Origin: Lentzea sp. NBRC 105346 | GTDB lineage: Bacteria; Actinomycetota; Actinomycetes; Mycobacteriales; Pseudonocardiaceae | Direction of reading: 5' to 3' | Length of the DNA: 64,000 nucleotides | NCBI RefSeq assembly: GCF_030269605.1 | Contig: NZ_BSTQ01000011.1 | Span: 62,001 to 126,000 of the forward strand | In this document: positions 24,600-32,917 of the stretch, in pieces | Layout: every line of letters starts with the position of its first letter | Position numbering within the stretch: the first letter of the stretch is position 1 | The notes under the pieces: generated by a model | The model's input: the letters and a program-made list of their open reading frames with translations, nothing else | Told to the model about the DNA's origin: nothing | Databases searched by the model: none | Position numbers and translations under genes: made by a program

Positions 24600-25442
24600 G
24601 TGCTCGACCGAGTCCGCCGGAGCCTTGAGCCCGGATACTTCCGCAAGGCGTTCCGCGACAAGCTGATGCGGGCCGTCGAGGACGCGGTCACCCCGTACCA
24701 CCGCGAGCAGATGGCGCGGATCGAGGAGGTACGGGCGCAGGTCGAGGGACTCCGCGAGGACCTGCGGCACCAGTCGGACCGCATCGTCGACCACACGATC
24801 AAGCACGAGATCCGGGCCCGGCGCGACCTGGTGTTCGCGGGCGAGCACGAGGCGGCGCTGCAAAGCGCGCAGTTCGTCCGCGAGCACATGCCGACCGCGC
24901 CGCAGTTCGGCCACCCGCACGAGACGCTGGCGCACGCGCTCACGCTGACGCCCGAGGGCGGCCTGGCGCTGGAGTTCGGCGTCTACACGGGCAGCACGCT
25001 GAAGATCATCGCCGAGGCGCGCGAAGGCAAGGACGTCTACGGCTTCGACTCGTTCGAGGGTCTGCCCGAGGACTGGCGCAACGGGTTCCCCGCCGGCACG
25101 TTCGACGTCGAGGGCCTGCCGGACGTGCCGGGCGCGGAGCTGGTCGTCGGCTGGTTCGACGACACGCTGCCCAAGTTCATCGAGGAGCACGAGGGCCCGG
25201 TCACGTTCCTGCACGTCGACTGCGACCTGTACTCGTCGACCAAGACCGTGCTGGCGCTGTGCGGCCCGCGGCTGGTCGAGGGCAGCATCGTGGTGTTCGA
25301 CGAGTACTTCAACTTCCCCGGCTGGCAGGACCACGAGCACAAGGCGTGGCTCGAGTACGTCGAGGAGACCGGGATCGAGTTCGAGTACGTGGGGTTCACG
25401 TACGACCACGAGCAGGTCATCGTCAAGGTGATCAAGGTCTGA
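24600..25442 (+). CDS. TylF-like SAM-dependent O-methyltransferase with coiled-coil N-terminus
   Basis: 280 residues from GTG 24600, which has AGGAGAG 6 bases upstream. Residues 1-90 are a charged helical stretch, probably a coiled coil. Residues 100-280 form a macrocin-O-methyltransferase-type domain with EFGVYTGSTLKIIAEA as SAM motif, FDSFEGLPEDWR, and the metal-site segment HVDCDLYSSTKTVL. Such enzymes methylate sugar hydroxyls. It sits 69 bases before the galactan exporter permease, in a place where M. tuberculosis has no gene, suggesting it modifies or caps the exported glycan. Confidence 0.85.
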   Translation: MLDRVRRSLEPGYFRKAFRDKLMRAVEDAVTPYHREQMARIEEVRAQVEGLREDLRHQSDRIVDHTIKHEIRARRDLVFAGEHEAALQSAQFVREHMPTAPQFGHPHETLAHALTLTPEGGLALEFGVYTGSTLKIIAEAREGKDVYGFDSFEGLPEDWRNGFPAGTFDVEGLPDVPGAELVVGWFDDTLPKFIEEHEGPVTFLHVDCDLYSSTKTVLALCGPRLVEGSIVVFDEYFNFPGWQDHEHKAWLEYVEETGIEFEYVGFTYDHEQVIVKVIKV

Positions 25443-25511
25443 GCGGGGTTGACAGGTCCGTGACCCACCGGCGGAAAGAGCACGCTCCGTACGCCGGTAC
25501 CCTCAGTCCTC

Positions 25512-26432
25512 GTGCAAGCCACCCCTACGCTCGAACAAGCCGAGGCACCCCCTGCCCCGAACTCGCGCACCTTCGCACGCGCATTCGCGGACGTGAAGAT
25601 CGCGTGGGAGCACCGGGAACTCTGGGGTCACCTCGGCTGGCAGGACATCAAGCAGCGCTACCGCCGGTCCGTCATCGGTCCCTTGTGGATCACCATCTCG
25701 ATGGGCACGACGGCGCTCGCGCTCGGCTTCCTGTACTCGCAGCTGTTCAACGAGGACACGGCGACGTTCCTGCCCTACGTCACGGCAGGCTTCGTCATCT
25801 GGGCCTTCATCCTCGGCTGCGTCACCGAGGGCACAGATGTCTTCATCTCGAACGAGGGGTTGATCAAGCACCTCCCGGCGCCCATCACGGTGCACGTGCT
25901 GCGGCTGGTGTGGCGCCAGATCCTGTTCTTCGCGCACAACCTGATCGTCTACGTGGTGGTGCTGGCGATCTTCTTCACCAGCCTCAACCACCCGTACAAG
26001 ATGGGGAACGACCCGCTGGAGAAGCCGGGGCTCGGGTGGTCGATCCTGCTGACCATCCCGGGCTTCGCGCTGCTGGCGCTCAACGCGATCTGGGTCTCGC
26101 TGCTGTTCGGCATCATCAGCACCCGGTTCCGCGACATCCCGCCCGTCGTGAACAGCTTCATCAACCTGGTGTTCTTCATGACGCCGATCGTCTGGCACGC
26201 GGGCGTGCTCAACCGAGTCACGGCCGGTCAGGGCGACGGCGGCAACTGGCGCGTGCTGATCGCGGAGCTGAACCCCGTCTACCACTACGTCGAGGTCGTG
26301 CGGGCGCCGATGCTCGGGCACCCGATCCTGTGGCACCACTGGGCCGTGGTCGGCGGCCTCACCATCTTCGGCTGGTTCCTCGCGCTGGTGGCGCTGCGGA
26401 ACTGGCGCGCACGTGTGTCCTACTGGGTCTGA
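25512..26432 (+). CDS. wzm: Galactan ABC exporter permease (Wzm)
   Basis: 306 residues with six predicted membrane helices, ABC-2 type. The N-terminal amphipathic motif before the first helix (QDIKQRYRRSVIGPLWITIS) is the hallmark of polysaccharide exporter permeases. Together with the ATPase 18 bases downstream it should flip lipid-linked galactan across the membrane, as Rv3783/Rv3781 do for arabinogalactan in mycobacteria. GTG start at 25512. Confidence 0.92.
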   Translation: MQATPTLEQAEAPPAPNSRTFARAFADVKIAWEHRELWGHLGWQDIKQRYRRSVIGPLWITISMGTTALALGFLYSQLFNEDTATFLPYVTAGFVIWAFILGCVTEGTDVFISNEGLIKHLPAPITVHVLRLVWRQILFFAHNLIVYVVVLAIFFTSLNHPYKMGNDPLEKPGLGWSILLTIPGFALLALNAIWVSLLFGIISTRFRDIPPVVNSFINLVFFMTPIVWHAGVLNRVTAGQGDGGNWRVLIAELNPVYHYVEVVRAPMLGHPILWHHWAVVGGLTIFGWFLALVALRNWRARVSYWV

Positions 26433-26450
26433 GGGAGGTCGAAACCAAAC

Positions 26451-27266
26451 ATGGTCAGCATTGACGTCTGGAACGCATCGGTCGACTTCCCGATCTTCGA
26501 TGCCAAGTCGCGCTCGCTGAAGAAGCTCGCGCTCGGCAAGGTCGGCGGCAAGATCGGCTCCGAAGGTCGTGTCCCGATCATCGAGGCGCTGCACGACATC
26601 ACGCTGTCGCTGAGCCACGGTGACCGGGTCGGCCTCGTCGGCCACAACGGCGCCGGCAAGTCCACGCTGCTGCGCCTGCTCGCCGGCATCTACGAGCCGA
26701 CGCGCGGTTCGTCGCGCATCATCGGCAAGGTCGCGCCCGTGTTCGACCTCGGCGTCGGCATGGACCCGGAGATCTCCGGCTACGAGAACATCATGATCCG
26801 CGGCCTCTTCCTCGGGATGACCCGCAAGGAGATGGAGAAGCGGGTCGACGACATCGCGGAGTTCACCGAGCTCGGCGACTACCTGCAGATGCCGCTGCGC
26901 ACGTACTCGACCGGTATGCGCGTCCGCCTGGCGCTGGGCGTGGTCACGTCCATCGACCCGGAGATCCTGCTGCTGGACGAGGGCATCGGCGCGGTCGACG
27001 CGGCGTTCCTCGCCAAGGCCCGCGACCGGCTCAAGGACCTCGTGGGCCGATCCGGACTCCTGGTTTTCGCGAACCACTCCGACGAGTTCCTCGCCGAGTT
27101 CTGCGACACCGCGATCTGGATGGACGAGGGCCGCGTCAAGATGCATGGTGGACTTCGTGAGGTCACGACCGCTTACAAGGGTTACGACCCGTTCCTGAAG
27201 TTCAGCGAGGAGACCCTGGCCCGCATCGGCCAACCCCCCGTCCTCAGCGGAAATGGCGGCGAGTAG
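26451..27266 (+). CDS. wzt: Galactan ABC exporter ATPase (Wzt)
   Basis: 271 residues with Walker A GHNGAGKST near residue 65, Q-loop-region FDLGVGMDPEISGYEN, signature TYSTGMRVRLALG near 150 and Walker B ILLLDEGIGAVD near 172. There is no C-terminal glycan-binding domain of the O9a Wzt type, so export probably does not need a terminator cap recognised by Wzt. Operon order Wzm-Wzt-GlfT1 differs slightly from the mycobacterial Wzt-GlfT1-Wzm order. Confidence 0.94.
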   Translation: MVSIDVWNASVDFPIFDAKSRSLKKLALGKVGGKIGSEGRVPIIEALHDITLSLSHGDRVGLVGHNGAGKSTLLRLLAGIYEPTRGSSRIIGKVAPVFDLGVGMDPEISGYENIMIRGLFLGMTRKEMEKRVDDIAEFTELGDYLQMPLRTYSTGMRVRLALGVVTSIDPEILLLDEGIGAVDAAFLAKARDRLKDLVGRSGLLVFANHSDEFLAEFCDTAIWMDEGRVKMHGGLREVTTAYKGYDPFLKFSEETLARIGQPPVLSGNGGE

Positions 27267-27269
27267 ATC

Positions 27270-28172
27270 GTGAACCTCGAGGCACTGCCCAAGGGCTCAG
27301 TCGTGGCCGTGGTGGTCACCCGGCACCGCCGGGAACTGCTCAGCGAGTCGCTCAAGGCGCTCGCTACGCAGACCAGAGCCCCCGACCACCTGGTGGTCGT
27401 GGACAACGGACCCGACCAGCCCGTCGACGACCTCGTCGAGCAGTGCCCGATCCCGACGACGTACCTGGCCTCGCACCGCAACCTCGGCGGTGCGGGCGGG
27501 TTCGCCCTCGGCATGCTGCACGCCCTGTCGCTGGGCGCCGACTGGCTGTGGCTGGCCGACGATGACGGCCGGCCCGCCGACGAGCACGTGCTCGCGACGT
27601 TGCTCGAAGAGGCCGAGAAGCGTGGCCTCGCCGAGATCTCGCCGGTCGTCACGAACATCGACCAGCCGTCCAAGCTGGCTTTCCCGTTGCGGCGGGGCCT
27701 GACCTGGAAGCGCAACGCGCACGAGCTCGGCACGGACTTCCTGCCGGGCATCGCGTCGCTGTTCAACGGCGCGCTGTTCCGCGCCTCCACGATCGACGTC
27801 GTGGGTGTGCCGGACTACCGGCTGTTCTTCCGCGGCGACGAGGTCGAGATCCACCGCCGCCTCGTGCGCACCGGCCTGCCGTTCGGCACCTCGCTGAAGG
27901 TCGCCTACGTGCACCCCGACGGCTCCGACGAGTTCAAGCCCATGCTCGGCGGACGTTTCCACGCGCAGGACCCCGAGAACCCGGTCAAGCGCTACTTCAC
28001 CTATCGCAACCGCGGCTACCTGCTGTCGCAGCCCGGCATGCGCAAGCTCGGCCTGCTCGAGGTGTTCCGCTTCGGCCTCTACTTCCTCGGCGTCCGCAAG
28101 GACCCCAAGGCCTTCGTCGAGTGGCTCAAGCTCGTTCGCCTCGGCCGCGACGAGAAGTTCTTCCGCCCCTGA
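27270..28172 (+). CDS. glfT1: Galactofuranosyltransferase GlfT1
   Basis: 300-residue GT2 glycosyltransferase from a GTG, 3 bases after the ATPase. The GT-A start (VAVVVTRHRRELL) and metal motif LADDDGRP near residue 92 are present, along with LASHRNLGGAGGFALGM, typical of galactofuranosyltransferases. In mycobacteria GlfT1 adds the first two Galf residues to the rhamnosyl linker on decaprenyl-diphosphate. Position beside the exporter and the presence of glfT2 and glf further on make this assignment strong. Confidence 0.9.
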   Translation: MNLEALPKGSVVAVVVTRHRRELLSESLKALATQTRAPDHLVVVDNGPDQPVDDLVEQCPIPTTYLASHRNLGGAGGFALGMLHALSLGADWLWLADDDGRPADEHVLATLLEEAEKRGLAEISPVVTNIDQPSKLAFPLRRGLTWKRNAHELGTDFLPGIASLFNGALFRASTIDVVGVPDYRLFFRGDEVEIHRRLVRTGLPFGTSLKVAYVHPDGSDEFKPMLGGRFHAQDPENPVKRYFTYRNRGYLLSQPGMRKLGLLEVFRFGLYFLGVRKDPKAFVEWLKLVRLGRDEKFFRP

Positions 28173-28247
28173 CGGTTCGCTCAGCGGGTAATCGCTGTCG
28201 GTGAAACCGCGTTGTCGGTGGTCGCCGGCAGCGGTTTGCTCGGTGGC

Positions 28248-28445
28248 ATGAGCAAACAACTCGTGCTGCACCTGGCCGCCAACCCGAACCCGATCAGCCT
28301 CAAGGTGAAGGCCGAGGTCGCCGCCGACCTCGGCGAGCGGCTGACGCAGATCGTGCGCAACGGTCACACGCAGGTGATCGAAGGCGCCGACGGGCAACAG
28401 TTCGTAGTCAATTTCTCGCACGTTGTGATCGCATACTTCGGGTAG
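28248..28445 (+). CDS. Small hypothetical protein
   Basis: 65 residues from ATG 28248; an in-frame ORF extends 36 bases further upstream. No signal peptide or helix. Sequence looks like a compact alpha/beta protein (LVLHLAANP, IVRNGHTQVIEGADGQQFVVN). Lies between glfT1 and the sugar-importer operon, 19 bases before the binding-protein gene. No family recognised; coding status likely but not certain. Confidence 0.5.
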   Translation: MSKQLVLHLAANPNPISLKVKAEVAADLGERLTQIVRNGHTQVIEGADGQQFVVNFSHVVIAYFG

Positions 28446-28464
28446 GCGGTGTAAGACGTGAAGA

Positions 28465-29694
28465 GTGATCTCTCGACGAAGGCTGCTCAGCGCCGGCGCC
28501 GCGACCGCACTGCTCGCCGCGTGCGGGTCCAACACCGGTCGGGGTGGCGGCGGCCAGGCCCTGCGGCAGTGGTACCACGCGTACGGCGAACCCGGTGTCC
28601 AGCAGGCCGTGGAACGCTACGCCAAGTCGTACATCGCACCCGTCGAGGTGCAGTGGAATCCGGGGGACTACGACTCGAAGCTCGCGACCAGCCTGCTGTC
28701 CGGCACGGGCCCTGACGTCTTCGAGTCCACGCTGCAGGTGAGCGCGGTGCGGTCCGGCCAGATCGTGCCGCTCGACGACGTCATCTCGGCGGCGAAGGAC
28801 GACTTCACCGCGTCGATCCTCGCGGGACACACCGTGGACGGACATGTCTACGGTGTGCCGCAGGCCGTCGACATGCAGATGTTGTTCTACCGCAAGAGCA
28901 TGCTCGAGAAAGCCGGCGTGCAGCCTCCATCCACTGTGGACGAACTGGTGGACGCGGCGCGCAAGCTGACCACCGGTGGCGTGAAGGGCCTCTTCGCAGG
29001 CAACGACGGTGGCGTGGAGGTGCTGGGCGGCCCGGCACTGTGGTCGGCCGGGCTGGACTACGTGACGCCGGACCACAAGGTGGGGTTCGACGATCCCGCG
29101 GCTTCTTCCGCATTGGCGAAGCTGCGGCAGCTGTACGAGGGCGGTTCGCTGCTGCTGGGTTCGGTCAAGGACTGGGCGGAGCCCGACGCGTTCACGCAGG
29201 GGCTCGTCGCCATGCAGTGGACCGGCCTGTGGACGGTTCCGGCGGTGCAGAAGGCATTGGGTGACGACTTCGGCGTGCTGCCGTGGCCGAAGCTGAACGC
29301 CGCGGGCAGGCCGTCCGTGCCGGTCGGCGCGTACGGCTCGATGGTCAACGCCAAGTCGCCGCGGGTGAACGACGCCAAGGACTTCGTGCGCTGGCTGTGG
29401 GTCGAGCAGACCGACTACCAGGAGGACTTCAACCTCTCCTACGGCTTCCACATCCCGCCGCGCAAGTCGTTGTCGGAAAAGGCGGACAAGCTGAAGTCCG
29501 GCGCGGCCGCGGACGCGGTGAAGTTCGTGCGGGACAACGCGAAGCCGTCGAACCCGCCGGACTGGACGTCGGCGATGCGGACGTCGTTCAAGGACGCGGT
29601 GGCGCGGATCGTGCGGGACGGCGCCAACCCGGACCAGGAGCTCAAGACGGTGGTGTCGAAGGTGAACGACGAGCTGAAGCGCATCTACGGATGA
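28465..29694 (+). CDS. Sugar ABC transporter substrate-binding lipoprotein
   Basis: 409 residues; twin-basic signal peptide with lipobox LLAAC (Cys near residue 20), so membrane-tethered outside the cell. Family 1 extracellular solute-binding fold: LATSLLSGTGPDVFE near 75 and YGVPQAVDMQMLFYRKSMLE near 125 are characteristic of carbohydrate-binding members. Followed by two permeases with ATGA overlaps. GTG start. Confidence 0.92.
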   Translation: MISRRRLLSAGAATALLAACGSNTGRGGGGQALRQWYHAYGEPGVQQAVERYAKSYIAPVEVQWNPGDYDSKLATSLLSGTGPDVFESTLQVSAVRSGQIVPLDDVISAAKDDFTASILAGHTVDGHVYGVPQAVDMQMLFYRKSMLEKAGVQPPSTVDELVDAARKLTTGGVKGLFAGNDGGVEVLGGPALWSAGLDYVTPDHKVGFDDPAASSALAKLRQLYEGGSLLLGSVKDWAEPDAFTQGLVAMQWTGLWTVPAVQKALGDDFGVLPWPKLNAAGRPSVPVGAYGSMVNAKSPRVNDAKDFVRWLWVEQTDYQEDFNLSYGFHIPPRKSLSEKADKLKSGAAADAVKFVRDNAKPSNPPDWTSAMRTSFKDAVARIVRDGANPDQELKTVVSKVNDELKRIYG

Positions 29695-30557
29695 GGCACG
29701 CCCGGGCGTTCTGGCTGTTCGTCGGGCCGTTCGCGCTGGGGCTGGCCGTCTTCGTGTACCTGCCGATCGGCTGGAGCGTGCTGCTGTCGTTCTTCGACGC
29801 GCGCAACACGGTCACGCCCTCGACCTTCGTGGGGTTCGACAACTACGCGGACATGCTGACCGACGGGCCGTTCCTGCGGTCGCTGGGCACGTTCAGCCTG
29901 TTCGCGCTGTTCGTGGTGCCGCTGACGTTCGTGCTGTCGCTCGCGCTGGCGTTGCTGGTCAACGGAATCCGCTTCATGCGGGCGTTCTTCCGCTCGGTGT
30001 TCTTCCTGCCCTTCGCGTGCTCCTACGTCGTCGCTTCGCTCGTGTGGAAGCTGTCGATCTTCAACGGGGTGCGCTTCGGACTCGCCAACACCGTGCTGGC
30101 GTGGTTCGGCGCGGACCCGGTCGCGTGGACCGTGTCGACGTCGCCGCCGTGGTACTGGCTGGTGCTGGTGACGTTGCGGCTGTGGCTGCAGCTCGGGTTC
30201 TACCTGTTGTTGTTCATCGCGGGGCTGCAACGAATTCCGCAGGTGCTCTACGAGGCGGCCTGGGTCGACGGCGCGCGTCCGGGCTGGCAGACGCTGCGGT
30301 TCATCACGTTGCCGCAGCTGCGCACGACATCCGTGGCGGTGTTGCTGCTCCTCCTGATCGGGGCTTACCAGGCGTTCGACGAGTTCTACAACGTGCTCGG
30401 CAACGGGCCGTTCGGGCGGCCGCCGCTGGTATACCTCTACTACACGGCTCTGGGCAGCGGCGGTCAGGACTTCGGCCACGGCACGGCGGGTGCGGTGATC
30501 CTGTCGCTGCTGATCGCCGGCGTGACGCTGGCGCAGGGGCGGGTGTTCACGCGATGA
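29691..30557 (+). CDS. Carbohydrate ABC transporter permease 1 (MalF/UgpA-like)
   Basis: 288 residues with six membrane helices; start ATG overlaps the binding-protein stop by 4 bases. The cytoplasmic EAA loop is EAAWVDGARPGWQTLRFITL near residue 190. It forms half of an importer channel with the next protein. Confidence 0.93.
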   Translation: MRHARAFWLFVGPFALGLAVFVYLPIGWSVLLSFFDARNTVTPSTFVGFDNYADMLTDGPFLRSLGTFSLFALFVVPLTFVLSLALALLVNGIRFMRAFFRSVFFLPFACSYVVASLVWKLSIFNGVRFGLANTVLAWFGADPVAWTVSTSPPWYWLVLVTLRLWLQLGFYLLLFIAGLQRIPQVLYEAAWVDGARPGWQTLRFITLPQLRTTSVAVLLLLLIGAYQAFDEFYNVLGNGPFGRPPLVYLYYTALGSGGQDFGHGTAGAVILSLLIAGVTLAQGRVFTR

Positions 30558-31366
30558 AAGCGTTGCGCTACCTGGCTTTGTCCGTGTCGGCCGTGATCTT
30601 CCTGGTGCCGTTCTACCTGATCGTTCGCAACGGGCTCGCGCTGGAGTCCGAGATCACCGCGACCTCGTGGACGCTCTTCCCGCGGGAGATCCACTGGGAG
30701 AACTTCGCCGAGCTCTTCAACGATCCGGCCGTTCCGTTGTTGAAGAGCATGACGAACTCGCTGGTCGTCGCCGTGCTGCAGACGGCGGGCACGCTGCTGA
30801 TCTGCTCGCTGGCGGGGTACGGGCTGGCGCGCATTCCGTACCGGTTCGCGAACGTCGTCTTCTACGCCGTGGTGGCGACGCTGATGATCCCGGCGGCGGT
30901 GACGTTCGTGCCGACGTTCGTCGTGGTGTCCACGCTCGGCTGGGTGTCGAACCTGCGCGGGCTGGTGATCCCCGGACTGTTCAGCGGATTCACGGTGTTC
31001 CTGTTCCGGCAGTACTTCCTGAACTTCCCGCGTGAGCTGGAAGAGGCGGCGCGGATCGACGGCCTCGCGCACTGGGGCACGTTCTGGCGCATCGTCGTGC
31101 CGAACTCGCTCGGGTTCTTCGCGGCACTGGGCGTCATCACGTTCGTGACGTCGTGGAACCAGTTCCTGTGGCCGTTGGTCATCGCGCAGGACCAGGACGC
31201 CTGGACGGTGCAGGTCGCCCTGTCGACGTTCCTCACCGCCCAGTCCCTCAACGTGCACGAACTGTTCCTGGCGGCCGCGGTCTCGATCACGCCGCTGATC
31301 ATCGTGTTCGTCGCGCTCCAGCGGTTCCTGGTGCGCGGCGTGACCGAGACGGGCATCAAGGGTTAG
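30554..31366 (+). CDS. Carbohydrate ABC transporter permease 2 (MalG/UgpE-like)
   Basis: 270 residues, six membrane helices, EAA loop EEAARIDGLAHWGTFWRIVV near residue 160. Overlaps permease 1 by 4 bases. No ATPase gene follows, so the complex probably uses a shared MsmK-type ATPase. The stop overlaps that of the convergent methyltransferase gene. Confidence 0.93.
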   Translation: MKALRYLALSVSAVIFLVPFYLIVRNGLALESEITATSWTLFPREIHWENFAELFNDPAVPLLKSMTNSLVVAVLQTAGTLLICSLAGYGLARIPYRFANVVFYAVVATLMIPAAVTFVPTFVVVSTLGWVSNLRGLVIPGLFSGFTVFLFRQYFLNFPRELEEAARIDGLAHWGTFWRIVVPNSLGFFAALGVITFVTSWNQFLWPLVIAQDQDAWTVQVALSTFLTAQSLNVHELFLAAAVSITPLIIVFVALQRFLVRGVTETGIKG

Positions 31367-32100
31367 TGCTTGCGGAGCAGCAGGAAGATGCTCGGTCCGA
31401 AGAGGATCGGCGCCAGCGTGGGCTGCGCCGCCCGCTCCAACCGCAGCAACATCCGTTGCGGCACCAGCTTCTTCAGCGTCGCGGACCGGAAGTTCGACAC
31501 CGACAACGTCCGTTCGACCGACAGCCCGACCTCCGCGAGCTGCGCCCGCACCGTGCGGACGTTGTGGTTGACGAACGGGATCTCGTCGTCGTGCCGGTTC
31601 TCCGGCGACCGGATGTCCACCGGCCCGGCGGGAGTCCGCGGGTGACGCAGCCGGTTGCGGAAGTGGCCGAGGTTCGCGACCTCGAGGATCGCCAGACCGA
31701 TCGGGTCGAGCACCCGCGCGATCTCCGCGAGCTCCGGGCGCGGGTCGGGCAGGTGGTGCATGACCCGGATCATCGTGACCAGGTCGACCGAGCCGTCGGT
31801 GAACGGCAGGTCGGCGGCCTGGGCCTGGACGGTCTCCAGCGCCGGGTTGACGCGCGCGGCGATGTCGAGCTGGCGCGTGCTCGGCTCGGCCAGCGTCACG
31901 CGGTCCGCGTACCGGTAGAGCTGCGTGGACAGCCGGCCGTATCCCCCGCCGACGTCCACGGCGTGCGCGAAGTGCTGGCCCCGCAGCAGCCGGTCGAGCG
32001 CGATGCGCTCGGCGGCGTTCTCGTAGTCTCGGCCGTCCCAGTACCTGAGGTAGTCGTGGGCCGGTCCGTCGTAGAAATCCGCTCGCTTCGTGTCCCCCAT
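31363..32100 (-). CDS. Class I SAM-dependent methyltransferase
   Basis: 245 residues. Motif I AVDVGGGYGRLSTQL near residue 48, acidic motif II in VTLAEPS, and motif IV region VTMIRVMHHLPDPRPEL near 110 place it in the UbiE/Methyltransf_11 group. The methyl acceptor is unknown. The C-terminal 30 residues are hydrophobic (PTLAPILFGPSIFLLLRKH) and could touch the membrane. Convergent with the permease, divergent from DDAH. A longer reading frame extends upstream but lacks a start signal and would overlap DDAH. Confidence 0.85.
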   Translation of the reverse strand: MGDTKRADFYDGPAHDYLRYWDGRDYENAAERIALDRLLRGQHFAHAVDVGGGYGRLSTQLYRYADRVTLAEPSTRQLDIAARVNPALETVQAQAADLPFTDGSVDLVTMIRVMHHLPDPRPELAEIARVLDPIGLAILEVANLGHFRNRLRHPRTPAGPVDIRSPENRHDDEIPFVNHNVRTVRAQLAEVGLSVERTLSVSNFRSATLKKLVPQRMLLRLERAAQPTLAPILFGPSIFLLLRKH

Positions 32101-32161
32101 GCACCCAAGACGCCGACTCGGCCGAATCGGTTGCCCTTTCGCCCGAACCAAAAGGAGCCCC

Positions 32162-32902
32162 ATGATCGCGCTCGTTCGCAAGCCCAGCCCGCGGCTGGCC
32201 GAGGGCATCGTGACCCACATCGACCGCACGCCCGTCGACGTCGACCTGGCGATGCGGCAGCACGACGCGTACCGCCAGGCGTTGAGTGACGCCGGCTGGG
32301 CCGTCGTCGAGGTGCCGTCCGCCGACGACTGCCCCGACTCGGTGTTCATCGAGGACGCACTGGTCGTGGTCGGTGAGCTGGCAATTCTCACGCGGCCGGG
32401 CGCGCCGGAACGCCGGGGCGAGATCGCGGGCGCCGAACAGGCGGCGCGGGAGCTCGGGCTCGAGATCGCCCGCATCGAGGAGCCCGGCACGTTGGACGGC
32501 GGCGACGTGCTGCAGGTCGGCGACACGATCTACGTGGGACGCGGCGGGCGCACGAATGCGGAAGGCATCCGCCAGCTGCGGAAACTGACGGGCAAGACGG
32601 TCGTCCCGGTGAAACTGACGGACGTGCTGCACCTGAAGTCAGCGATCACGGCGTTGCCGGACGGGACGTTCCTGGCGCAGCAGAACCCCGGCGTGTTCCC
32701 GGTGGTGCGCGAGGTCGAGGAAGAGGCCGGCAGTCACGTCGTGCTGCTCGGCGCAGACGAGGTGCTGATCAGCGCCAGCGCGCCGAAGACCGCTGCGGAG
32801 CTGGAAGACCTGGGCTTTCGCACCAGGATCGTCGACATCAGCGAGTTCGAGAAGCTCGAGGGCTGCGTCACCTGCCTCAGCGTGCTTGTCGAAGCACGCT
32901 GA
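32162..32902 (+). CDS. ddaH: Dimethylarginine dimethylaminohydrolase (DDAH)
   Basis: 246-residue member of the amidinotransferase/DDAH fold, hydrolysing dimethyl- or monomethylarginine to citrulline and methylamines. Substrate-site acid segment DSVFIEDALVV near 58, LDGGDVLQVG near 115, catalytic His region DVLHLKSAIT near 160 and terminal catalytic Cys in GCVTCLSV are all present. An AAGGAG site 6 bases upstream fixes the start at 32162. The last codons lie within a hairpin shared with the convergent glfT2 gene. Confidence 0.9.
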   Translation: MIALVRKPSPRLAEGIVTHIDRTPVDVDLAMRQHDAYRQALSDAGWAVVEVPSADDCPDSVFIEDALVVVGELAILTRPGAPERRGEIAGAEQAARELGLEIARIEEPGTLDGGDVLQVGDTIYVGRGGRTNAEGIRQLRKLTGKTVVPVKLTDVLHLKSAITALPDGTFLAQQNPGVFPVVREVEEEAGSHVVLLGADEVLISASAPKTAAELEDLGFRTRIVDISEFEKLEGCVTCLSVLVEAR

Positions 32903-32908
32903 GGCAGG
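32871..32908. terminator. Perfect 17-bp hairpin between convergent ddaH and glfT2
   Basis: Arms 32871-32887 and 32892-32908 around a 4-nt loop. The left arm and part of the right arm are ddaH coding sequence, including the catalytic Cys codon (32873-32875) and stop codon. Probably works in both directions; no T run. Confidence 0.65.
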
Positions 32909-32917
32909 CGCACGAGA

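Noticed and set aside
30464..32632. 722-residue open frame on the minus strand
   Set aside because: Runs antisense across permease 2, out of frame with the methyltransferase and antisense to DDAH, all of which have clear motifs; composition is that of a shadow frame.
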